Source of the DNA: JAPLDB01 sp038206355
Lineage (GTDB): Bacteria; Bacteroidota; Bacteroidia; AKYH767-A; 2013-40CM-41-45
Reading direction: 5' to 3'
NCBI GenBank assembly: GCA_038206355.1
Contig: JBBRAY010000017.1
Coordinates: 4,500 to 68,499, forward strand
DNA length: 64,000 nucleotides
Below the pieces are notes generated by a model, which saw nothing but the letters and a program-made list of their open reading frames with translations, had not been told where the DNA came from and did not search any database. The translations under genes were made by a program, and so were the position numbers. Below are positions 1-7,716 of the stretch, in pieces. How positions within the stretch are numbered: the first letter of the stretch is position 1; every line of letters starts with the position of its first letter.

Positions 1-380
1 GCGGACTTGATCACCGGACAATGTTTTCAACGTTGAGTTTCAGTACAAGTGATACCACCATTATGCGCGATTCTATAATGGCCCTGTATAGTCAGTTGAA
101 TGGTGTGAATCAAATCTCTTCCGTGGTTTCCCGGTTTGCGGTTTTTCCAAATCCGGCAACAGACATGATAAATATCAATGTTGATCTGAATGAAACAACA
201 GATCTGCTCATTGATATTGCTGATATTACAGGAAAACAAGTGGCACTTGTTATGGATGAAAAAAGTAGCGGAATTGTATCTAAACAATTTGACACCAATT
301 CTCTTGCGAATGGAAGTTACCTTGTACGATTAACTATAAATGGTAAAACCACAACAAGAAAATTAACAGTCAACCATTGA
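1..380 (+). CDS. C-terminal part of a T9SS-sorted secreted protein (5' partial)
   Basis: The frame is open from base 3, so the gene starts outside the window and the ATG at 21 is probably internal. The visible part ends in a type IX secretion sorting domain: an FPNPATD motif is followed by alternating hydrophobic strands and a Lys/Thr-rich end (KTTTRKLTV). Such domains take cargo through the outer membrane in Bacteroidota and are then removed or replaced by a lipid anchor. The segment before it (DHRTMFST) is too short to name the passenger. Its stop codon overlaps the start of the next gene, so the two are probably co-transcribed ahead of the copper genes. Confidence 0.8.
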   Translation, partial: GLDHRTMFSTLSFSTSDTTIMRDSIMALYSQLNGVNQISSVVSRFAVFPNPATDMININVDLNETTDLLIDIADITGKQVALVMDEKSSGIVSKQFDTNSLANGSYLVRLTINGKTTTRKLTVNH

Positions 381-1081
381 TTTTGAAAAAAATTCTCCAA
401 TACATACTATTATCGGTGGCCGGATTTTTTCCGGCTACCGGTAATTCTTTTGGCCAGAACTATTCAATTTCTCCAAATGATTCAGTAGAAATTTCGGGAG
501 TCTTTGAGGACCTGCAAACGCTTATCGTTAATCAAATAAATACGTCAAACGATACACTTCACTTGCAGTGGGAAAAAATAGACGAAAACATTCCACTTCT
601 CTGGGAGGCCTCTGTATGTGATAATTCATTCTGTTATTCTACGCTGGAAGAAAGCGGATACATGGACCCTGTATTGCCGGGGGAGTATGGTTTTTTGCTT
701 TTGCACATCACTCCTCATGTAAATTTCGGCACCTCAGTTATCCGTTATGCTGTATGGGATACCAATTTTCCATTGGTAAAAGACACACTCACCTATATTC
801 TAAAGGTTGATTCAGCCAATGCAATCGGTGAAGCGGGAAAAGGGACAGGAGTGAAACTATATCCGAATCCGGCAACAAATTTTATTCACCTTACCGCCGA
901 TTGGGAATCCGGATTTTCTTATTCCATCTCTGATTTATCAGGCAAAGAAATCAATATAGGTATTGCATCCACCGGTTCCATTTCAATTCCTGCAATCAAT
1001 TTTCAAAACGGAATTTACCAAATTGCAATAACCCGGAAATCAAAAACGACTACCGTTCTGAAATTTATGATTCATCATTAA
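377..1081 (+). CDS. T9SS-sorted secreted protein, passenger unknown
   Basis: 234 residues. The start is a TTG overlapping the previous TGA stop; a second TTG lies two codons later, and no ATG gives a complete signal peptide. Residues 1-26 form a signal peptide ending near SFGQN. The middle, about 120 residues, has the pattern of an immunoglobulin-like or cupredoxin-like beta-sandwich (DTLHLQWEK, FGTSVIRYAVWD), but I do not recognise the family. The C-terminus is a Por sorting domain beginning YPNPATN near residue 160. The stop is followed at once by the ATG of the multicopper oxidase, so the two are translationally adjacent. A role in extracellular copper handling is inferred only from position. 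Confidence 0.8.
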   Translation: MILKKILQYILLSVAGFFPATGNSFGQNYSISPNDSVEISGVFEDLQTLIVNQINTSNDTLHLQWEKIDENIPLLWEASVCDNSFCYSTLEESGYMDPVLPGEYGFLLLHITPHVNFGTSVIRYAVWDTNFPLVKDTLTYILKVDSANAIGEAGKGTGVKLYPNPATNFIHLTADWESGFSYSISDLSGKEINIGIASTGSISIPAINFQNGIYQIAITRKSKTTTVLKFMIHH

Positions 1082-2812
1082 ATGAAAAAAACATACATAC
1101 TTTTTTTTATTCTACTATCCGGCAAAATTAATTTTGCACAAAATCCTTTATTCATTCCTCCCGCATTAACAGGATCTACTTTTAACCTCAGCATTCAGGA
1201 TGGCATTACTCAGTTTTACCCCGGGATCAATACACCTACTTATGGCATTAACGGTCCATTACTTGCCCCAACCCTCATTGTAAATAAATGGGACTGGGTA
1301 ACAATGAATGTCACAAACAACCTGGCAGGAAACGGAAATTCGACAACCATTCACTGGCACGGAATGCACGTACCTGCAATGGATGACGGCGGACCACACC
1401 AGGTAATTCTGCAAGGTTCAACATGGAGTCCGGATTTTCAGATCCTGAATTCCGCGGCTACTTTCTGGTACCATCCACACGGTGAAAATAAAACGGACCG
1501 CCACGTTTCTAAAGGCCTTGCCGGGCTGATCATCGTTAAAGACAGTTTGGAAGCATCACTTACACTTCCACGCACATATGGCTTAGATGATTTTCCTGTC
1601 ATTGTTCAATCCAAAGCTTTTGATGTTCTCAATCAGATTGCCATTGCCACTGAAGGCGATACTGCTGTATGTGTGAATGGAACAATGCATCCATATTTAG
1701 ATGTTCCTGCTCAGGTTGTCCGATTACGTTTGCTGAACGGCTCTTCAATGCGCTCCTACAATTTTGGATTCACCGGCAATAAACCATTTAAAATGATTGC
1801 CACAGATGCCGGATTGCTTGACAGTGCAATTAACCTGACCAGAATATTATTAAACCCCGGCGAAAGGGCAGAAATCCTTCTGGACCTCCAGGGCATGATA
1901 GGGCAAACAATTTTTTTAAACAGTTACAGTTCCGAATTACCAAATGGTATTTATGGCGCAGCGACTGTAACAGGAATGATGGGCGGTACAATTCCAGAAT
2001 ATGATTTAAATCCTTTGAATGGTGCTGACTTTGGAATACTACAGTTAAACGTAGTTGCACAAACAGGAAATCCCGTTACCACATTTCCTACGACCCTGGA
2101 GTCAAATTATCCATGGACCAACTTCTCCCATTCACGAAATTTCACTTTCGCGCCTGATACAATGATGAGTGCACAGGGGCAAGTTGAAGGACCGTTTAAT
2201 ATTAATGGAACACATTTCGACATGGGAGTTATCAATGAAATCACCTATCTCAACACAACAGAAAAGTGGAGAATCACAAATAACACGGGCATCGCACACC
2301 CGTTTCATATGCATGATATGCATTTTTACTTGCTGAATATCAATGGCGGAGTTGTTCCGCCTGAGTTGCGGGGAAAAAAAGATGTGGTATTGGTAATGCC
2401 CATGCAATATGTGGAGTTCATTACCAGGTTTGAAGATTTTGCTGACGACAGTATTCCTTATATGTATCACTGTCATCTATTACATCATGAAGATGATGGA
2501 ATGATGGGTTCGTTTGTTGTTGTTGATACGACAGGAACAGCTATTCAGGAGACTGACAGGAACGCCTTTGAGATTTTCCCGAATCCCGCTTCGGGGTTGA
2601 TCAGTGTAAAGACAATTACCACCATGAACATTGCAGAAATCAACATTTCCGTTTTTGATATTTCGGGTAGAAATATAAAATCAAATACGGTCCAGACTTC
2701 AGTTGATCAATTCACACTTGATCTTAATGAGATAGAAGATGGGATTTACTTTATCGCACTCAGATCCGGAAATATGAATGTCACAAAAAAAATTATTATT
2801 CATAAATTATAA
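1082..2812 (+). CDS. Multicopper oxidase with T9SS sorting domain
   Basis: 576 residues with a signal peptide (about 1-19). Three cupredoxin domains carry the four copper-binding motifs: HWHGMH near residue 90, WYHPHGE near 129, HPFHMHDMHF near 406 and YHCHLLHHEDDGMM near 461. The last supplies the type 1 Cys, His and an axial Met. Family members oxidise phenols, bilirubin or Cu(I) and reduce O2 to water. Residues about 490-576 add a Por sorting domain (FPNPASG), so the enzyme should cross the outer membrane and act at the cell surface or outside. It begins directly after the stop of the preceding gene. Copper tolerance is the likely role from context; the substrate cannot be read from sequence. 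Confidence 0.92.
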   Translation: MKKTYILFFILLSGKINFAQNPLFIPPALTGSTFNLSIQDGITQFYPGINTPTYGINGPLLAPTLIVNKWDWVTMNVTNNLAGNGNSTTIHWHGMHVPAMDDGGPHQVILQGSTWSPDFQILNSAATFWYHPHGENKTDRHVSKGLAGLIIVKDSLEASLTLPRTYGLDDFPVIVQSKAFDVLNQIAIATEGDTAVCVNGTMHPYLDVPAQVVRLRLLNGSSMRSYNFGFTGNKPFKMIATDAGLLDSAINLTRILLNPGERAEILLDLQGMIGQTIFLNSYSSELPNGIYGAATVTGMMGGTIPEYDLNPLNGADFGILQLNVVAQTGNPVTTFPTTLESNYPWTNFSHSRNFTFAPDTMMSAQGQVEGPFNINGTHFDMGVINEITYLNTTEKWRITNNTGIAHPFHMHDMHFYLLNINGGVVPPELRGKKDVVLVMPMQYVEFITRFEDFADDSIPYMYHCHLLHHEDDGMMGSFVVVDTTGTAIQETDRNAFEIFPNPASGLISVKTITTMNIAEINISVFDISGRNIKSNTVQTSVDQFTLDLNEIEDGIYFIALRSGNMNVTKKIIIHKL

Positions 2813-2814
2813 GA

Positions 2815-3225
2815 ATGTCACCTAAAAGCTTTTATGCTTCCGGAGTACTTCTCCTTTCAGTCCTCCTGTGTTCTTGTAAAAAAGAAGACAAATGCACCGG
2901 TGGCTCAGGTGGCAATCTCACATTGAAAATATCTCTCGTTCATCAAACTCATGCTATTATTAATCTGAAAAACTTTCGGGATACCATTTATATTAAATAC
3001 AATGCAAAAGAATTTCCCGGAACCGATCCCGCTCTTTATGATGCCGTCGTTATTGGTGACTGGCCTGCAGATGATGTTCTCATTCCCGGACTGCATTGCG
3101 GCGACTATTTTATTTATGGCGTCGGATATGAATCAGTACATGGGTATCGGGTGAGCGGAGGAATTCCATTTAGTACCGATCAGAAAGAAGGAGAAAAGTC
3201 TTTAACGATACCTGTGTCAGAATAA
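2815..3225 (+). CDS. Small lipoprotein of unknown function
   Basis: 136 residues. It has a lipoprotein signal peptide with the lipobox LLCSC at about residues 17-21, followed by KKEDKC. The mature part looks like one small beta-sandwich: it alternates hydrophobic strands and has a conserved-looking segment DVLIPGLHCGDYFIYGVGY, reminiscent of pre-albumin-like or carboxypeptidase-regulatory folds. I do not recognise the family. It starts 2 bp after the secreted multicopper oxidase, so both are probably in one transcript. Confidence 0.75.
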   Translation: MSPKSFYASGVLLLSVLLCSCKKEDKCTGGSGGNLTLKISLVHQTHAIINLKNFRDTIYIKYNAKEFPGTDPALYDAVVIGDWPADDVLIPGLHCGDYFIYGVGYESVHGYRVSGGIPFSTDQKEGEKSLTIPVSE

Positions 3226-3275
3226 TTTCTGACCTGATTACAGAATGAAAGAATAAATTTCTAAAATTAATTCCA

Positions 3276-3845
3276 ATGAAAAAGAAAATAATGTTTATCA
3301 GTCTTGCATTTTGTGCATCGACACTAATTTCATGTGCCCAGGCGAAACATGAACAAAAAAGTAAAGAATCAAAGACATCCGTTGTCTTATTTGAGAACAC
3401 AAATGAGGAAGTAAAGACTCAAATCAATAATCTGCTTTCGGATTATATTAAACTAAAAGACGCCCTTGTAGCCGATGATGCAAAGATGACTGCCGTCAAT
3501 ACAAAAGCATTCCGAAAAACACTTGAGTTGATTGAAATGAATAAAATGACCGGCGCTGAGCATACTTACTTTATGACGATGCAACCAAAACTTGATTATG
3601 ATGCAGAACATATTCAAGGAGCACCGAATATAGATCACATGCGCGAACATTTTGCAACCCTATCCGACAATTTATTTTCTCTCGTGAAAGCATTTAAAGC
3701 AAACAATGGCACTGTTATTTATCTGGATCATTGTCCGATGTACGACAAAGGCGCAAACTGGATCAGCACTGAAGAGTCGATTAGAAATCCTTATTTCGGA
3801 AAACAAATGCCTACCTGTGGCAAGGTGACTGAAACACTGAATTAG
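3276..3845 (+). CDS. DUF3347 lipoprotein, copper-island accessory
   Basis: 189 residues with a lipoprotein signal peptide (LISCAQ, Cys about 20). Residues 45-185 match what I know of DUF3347: a mostly helical domain with DYIKLKDALVADD near the start and the hallmark end YLDHCPMYDKGANWISTEE...NPYFGKQMPTCG. In other Bacteroidota this domain occurs alone or fused to CusB-type adaptors and is tied to copper/silver efflux. The invariant His, Cys and Met in DHCPMY and the later Cys are plausible metal ligands, which is inference. It sits between two multicopper oxidases. Confidence 0.85.
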   Translation: MKKKIMFISLAFCASTLISCAQAKHEQKSKESKTSVVLFENTNEEVKTQINNLLSDYIKLKDALVADDAKMTAVNTKAFRKTLELIEMNKMTGAEHTYFMTMQPKLDYDAEHIQGAPNIDHMREHFATLSDNLFSLVKAFKANNGTVIYLDHCPMYDKGANWISTEESIRNPYFGKQMPTCGKVTETLN

Positions 3846-3945
3846 CATTTCAATATTTTCCGAAGAAAATAAAATACATCCATTCCGTTGAATTATTGAT
3901 TTGATGGAATGATAAATCTATTCTCATTTTAAATATTTTCTATTA

Positions 3946-6288
3946 ATGGTTCGATCGAATAGAATATCATTCCCACGGATTTCTAAATACGGGAAAAACT
4001 TTTTGCGGCTCGTAATCACATTACAGATTATTTCTTCATATGACTTATCGGCACAAAAGGTTGTGCGATACGACCTTTTGGTAAAAGACACCATTGTTAA
4101 TTTTTCGGGAAAACAAAAACGTGCCATTGCAGTGAACGGACAAATCCCAATGCCGACGCTCACATTTACAGAAGGAGATACGGCAGAAATATATGTGCAC
4201 AATGAACTGAACGAAGAAACTTCTCTTCATTGGCATGGCTTGTTTTTGCCGAATCAATTTGACGGAGTACCAAATCTTACGCAGATGCCAATCAAGGCGC
4301 ATCACACCCATTTATATAGATTCCCAATCATACAAAACGGTACGCACTGGTACCATAGTCATTCAGGATTGCAGGAACAGATAGGAATGTATGGATCAAT
4401 GATCCTTAATAAAAAAGAATCTGATATAACCTATCGTAATGGAATAGATGATTTACCAACAGTTCCAATTATAATCAGTGAATGGACTGATATGAATCCG
4501 AGGCAGGTTCACCGGAGATTACACAATGCCTCCGACTGGTTTGCGATAAAGAAAGGAACCACACAAAGTTATGGAGAAGCCATCGTGCAAGGGCATTTCA
4601 AAACGAAAGTGGCCAATGAATGGAAACGCATGAATGCAATGGATGTCAGTGATGTCTACTATGACAAATTTTTGATCAATGGTCAAAATCATTTTGCACA
4701 ATCTCAATTCAAGGCTGGAGATAAGGTCCGGTTAAGAATTTCCAATGGTGGTGCTTCAGATTATTTCTGGCTTACCTATTCCGGCGGCAGGATTACCGTG
4801 GTAGCCACTGATGGTAGTGATGTTGAACCTGTTGAGGTTGACAGACTGATCATCGCCGTTTCAGAAACCTACGATGTGATTGTTACTGTTCCTGAAAATA
4901 TGAGTTATGAATTTCTGGTAACGCCCGAAGATAGAACCAAGTCAGCATCTCTTTGGCTCGGATCAGGCATGAAGATGCCGGCCACACCCTTGCCGAAGTT
5001 AAAATATTTTGCCGGAATGAAAATGATGAACGGGATGATGAAGATGAATGGCGATCTTGATGATATGGGAATGAAGATGAGTCTGAATCAGATGGACATG
5101 AATAATGTGATGTATCCGGAAATTACAGGAGACGGGAAAAAGAAATCTAAAACGAAATCCGAAGGTCATGACATGCACAACATGCAAATGGGTGAAGATT
5201 CAAATTCCCCGGATGCAATGAAGGATATAGTTACACTGAATTATGCAATGCTGAAATCTCCGGTTGCCACAACACTTCCATCAGATGCACCGGTGAAGGA
5301 ATTATTTTTTGAACTTACCGGTAATATGAACCGCTATGTATGGAGTATAAATAATAAAGTAATTTCCGAGAAAGAAAAAATTCTGATCAGGAAAGGAGAG
5401 AATGTACGCATCATATTATACAACAACTCAATGATGCGCCATCCTATGCATTTGCATGGACATGACTTCCGCATATTGAATGGACAAGGCGCACATGCAC
5501 CGTTAAAAAATGTGTTGGACATCATGCCGATGGAAACCGATACGATTGAATTTAACGCCAATGTTTATGGCGACTGGTTTTTTCATTGCCATATCCTTTA
5601 TCATATGATGAGCGGTATGGGCAGGATATTCAGTTATGAAAATCAGCCGGCTAATCCTGAAATTACAAATCCCGGACTGGCAAAACGGAAATTTATTTCC
5701 GAAGACAGGAAATTTCATTTTATGCTGAGTGCAGGAATTGAAACAAACGGCTCCGACGGAGAGGCAATGTTTGCTAATACCAGATGGAATGCAAAAACCA
5801 TGTGGCATTTGGGATTTCATTCAGGTCATGGTTATGAAAGTGAAACGATGTTTGGAAGATATTTTGGAAAAATGCAGTGGCTGTATGCATACACAGGCTT
5901 TGATTATCATTACAAGACTGATGGTCCGACGCAGAAAAATTTTGTTGATATGGAGGGAAGCCCGAAAAATATTTTCGGGAGTGAGGAAATGAACTGGTTT
6001 GGGCAACGCAGTGATAAAAATAACAGGCAGACTGCAGTTTTAGGGATTGCTTATACCCTTCCCATGTTACTCGTTGCTGACATCAGGGTTGACCTCAATT
6101 CCAAACTTCGTTTTCAACTAGCGAGAGAAGATATACCTTTAACCAAAAGATTTCGCGGAAGCATCATGTTGAATACGGACAAGGAATACATGATAGGCCT
6201 CCACTATATTGCAATGAAACTTATTTCACTTTCAACGCACTATGACAGCGACATGGGTTGGGGTGCGGGCTTGATGTTTACTTACTGA
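3946..6288 (+). CDS. CopA-like multicopper oxidase fused to a CopB-like outer-membrane barrel
   Basis: 780 residues. A long N-terminus ends in a probable signal peptide cleavage near DLSAQ (residue 36). Copper motifs are present: LHWHGLF near 94, HWYHSHSG near 134, HPMHLHGHDF near 498 and HCHILYHMMSGM near 546, with an axial Met. A Met/Asp/His-rich insert at about 357-420 is typical of the CopA/PcoA family, which oxidises periplasmic Cu(I). After about residue 575 a further 200 residues look like a beta-barrel: alternating aromatic strands (WLYAYTGFDYHY, YTLPMLLVADIRVDL) ending GWGAGLMFTY, with a terminal aromatic as in outer-membrane proteins. This resembles CopB/PcoB, normally a separate protein. 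The fusion would tether the oxidase to the outer membrane. Confidence 0.88.
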   Translation: MVRSNRISFPRISKYGKNFLRLVITLQIISSYDLSAQKVVRYDLLVKDTIVNFSGKQKRAIAVNGQIPMPTLTFTEGDTAEIYVHNELNEETSLHWHGLFLPNQFDGVPNLTQMPIKAHHTHLYRFPIIQNGTHWYHSHSGLQEQIGMYGSMILNKKESDITYRNGIDDLPTVPIIISEWTDMNPRQVHRRLHNASDWFAIKKGTTQSYGEAIVQGHFKTKVANEWKRMNAMDVSDVYYDKFLINGQNHFAQSQFKAGDKVRLRISNGGASDYFWLTYSGGRITVVATDGSDVEPVEVDRLIIAVSETYDVIVTVPENMSYEFLVTPEDRTKSASLWLGSGMKMPATPLPKLKYFAGMKMMNGMMKMNGDLDDMGMKMSLNQMDMNNVMYPEITGDGKKKSKTKSEGHDMHNMQMGEDSNSPDAMKDIVTLNYAMLKSPVATTLPSDAPVKELFFELTGNMNRYVWSINNKVISEKEKILIRKGENVRIILYNNSMMRHPMHLHGHDFRILNGQGAHAPLKNVLDIMPMETDTIEFNANVYGDWFFHCHILYHMMSGMGRIFSYENQPANPEITNPGLAKRKFISEDRKFHFMLSAGIETNGSDGEAMFANTRWNAKTMWHLGFHSGHGYESETMFGRYFGKMQWLYAYTGFDYHYKTDGPTQKNFVDMEGSPKNIFGSEEMNWFGQRSDKNNRQTAVLGIAYTLPMLLVADIRVDLNSKLRFQLAREDIPLTKRFRGSIMLNTDKEYMIGLHYIAMKLISLSTHYDSDMGWGAGLMFTY

Positions 6289-6435
6289 ATTCATTTTATA
6301 ATTTGGCGGTGTGTAAAGCAGCCAGATGATTGAATGAAAACAAATCACTTATGGCTAGAATATTTTCAAAACGTTTTATTTCCTCTGATTTTTTTTCAGT
6401 ACGACATAATTTGAAATGGATAAAACTTTTCAAAT

Positions 6436-7716
6436 ATGATTGAAAAAATAATCAGCTGGAGTATCAGGCACCGGTACGAGGTGGTTTTGTTCACCTTGTT
6501 AACCATTGGGTTTGGCTGGTTTGCCCTAAAAAATACGCCTATTGATGCCATTCCCGATTTATCAGAAAACCAGGTAATTGTTTTTACGGAATGGATGGGA
6601 CGCAGTCCGCAATTAATAGAAGACCAGGTTACCTATCCGCTTGTTTCAAATTTGCAAGGCATACCGAAAGTAAAAAACATACGCGGCACTTCGATGTTCG
6701 GAATGAGTTTCGTTTATCTTATTTTTGAAGATGATGTGGATTTATACTGGGCACGGTCACGTGTACTGGAGCGTTTAAATTATGCGCAGCGTTTATTGCC
6801 CGAAGGCGTAACCGCCAATCTTGGACCTGACGGCACAGGCGTTGGACATGTTTTCTGGTACACCATAAAAGCGCCCGGTCTGGATTTAGGCGAGCAGCGT
6901 GCATTACAGGATTGGTACGTTAAGTTTGCTTTACAAACAGTTCCCGGTGTAAGTGAAGTCGCATCATTTGGCGGATTTGAAAAACAATTTCAGATCACAC
7001 TTGATCCTCACAAATTAAATTACTACAACATCCCTATGATGGATGTATTGCGCGCAGCCAAGAGTAATAACAATGATGTGGGAGGCCGTAAATTTGAAAT
7101 GAGCAGCATGGCTTATATTATTCGCGGCTTAGGTTACATAAAAAATCTGGAGGATGTAGAAAACATTCCTGTGGGCGTTTATAATTCCGTTCCAGTAAGG
7201 ATGAAAGATTTGGGAAGCGTACAGATGGGAGGCGCTTTGCGACTCGGCATATTTGATAACAACGGACAAGGCGAAGCAGTAGGAGGAATTGTGGTGATGC
7301 GTTATGGCGAAAACGCTGATAAAGTGATTAATGATGTAAAAGCAAAAATGAAAGATGTTGGCAAAGGGTTACCCGATGGTGTAACCTTTAATATTGCTTA
7401 TGACAGAAGCGTGCTGATTGAAAGTGCAATGGAAACATTGAAACGAATTCTAACCGAAGAGATGATTATCGTTTCCATTGTAATTATGATTTTTCTTTTT
7501 CACCTGCGGAGTTCCCTCATTGTAATTATCACACTACCGATTGCAATTCTCATCAGTTTTATATTAATGTATTGGTTTAAGATTTCTTCCAACATCATGT
7601 CGCTCTCCGGAATTGCAATTGCAATAGGAGTAATTGTTGATGCCGCCATTGTGATGATTGAAAATACACATCGTCATTTATCAGATGCACAAATAAAAAA
7701 GGAGGCTGAATTATGA
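6436..7716 (+). CDS. cusA: CusA/CzcA-type RND metal pump, N-terminal part (split gene)
   Basis: 426 residues, equal to the first 40% of a CusA-type pump. It begins with the usual TM1 (RHRYEVVLFTLL) and the conserved NTPIDAIPDLSENQVIV, continues through the periplasmic porter domain and TM2-TM4, and ends just after the proton-relay helix (GVIVDAAIVMIENTHRHL). Full-length CusA is about 1050 residues. The frame ends in the cytoplasmic loop before TM5, where the next gene starts with an ATGA overlap. Both parts together would make a normal 1069-residue pump. Either they are two co-folding chains, or a base error or mutation broke one gene; the loop position and intact flanks fit both. Confidence 0.88.
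   Translation: MIEKIISWSIRHRYEVVLFTLLTIGFGWFALKNTPIDAIPDLSENQVIVFTEWMGRSPQLIEDQVTYPLVSNLQGIPKVKNIRGTSMFGMSFVYLIFEDDVDLYWARSRVLERLNYAQRLLPEGVTANLGPDGTGVGHVFWYTIKAPGLDLGEQRALQDWYVKFALQTVPGVSEVASFGGFEKQFQITLDPHKLNYYNIPMMDVLRAAKSNNNDVGGRKFEMSSMAYIIRGLGYIKNLEDVENIPVGVYNSVPVRMKDLGSVQMGGALRLGIFDNNGQGEAVGGIVVMRYGENADKVINDVKAKMKDVGKGLPDGVTFNIAYDRSVLIESAMETLKRILTEEMIIVSIVIMIFLFHLRSSLIVIITLPIAILISFILMYWFKISSNIMSLSGIAIAIGVIVDAAIVMIENTHRHLSDAQIKKEAEL
7699..7705 (+). promoter_or_regulatory. Strong Shine-Dalgarno-like site before the second pump ORF
   Basis: AAGGAGG lies 7 bases before the ATG at 7713, inside the end of the preceding reading frame. It is the best Shine-Dalgarno match I saw in the window; most genes here have A-rich leaders without one, as is usual for Bacteroidota. 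With the ATGA overlap it would favour coupled reinitiation. It may also be a chance result of Lys/Glu codons. Confidence 0.45.

Noticed and set aside
3854..3871. TATTTTC-CGAA-GAAAATA hairpin after the DUF3347 gene as terminator
   Set aside because: All A/T stem and no T-run afterwards, so probably chance in AT-rich DNA.
7695..7709. A AAA AAG slippery heptamer, phased as in dnaX, at the pump split; programmed -1 frameshift
   Set aside because: A -1 slip here meets TGA at 7707-7709 after two codons, before the second ORF's ATG, so it cannot join the halves.
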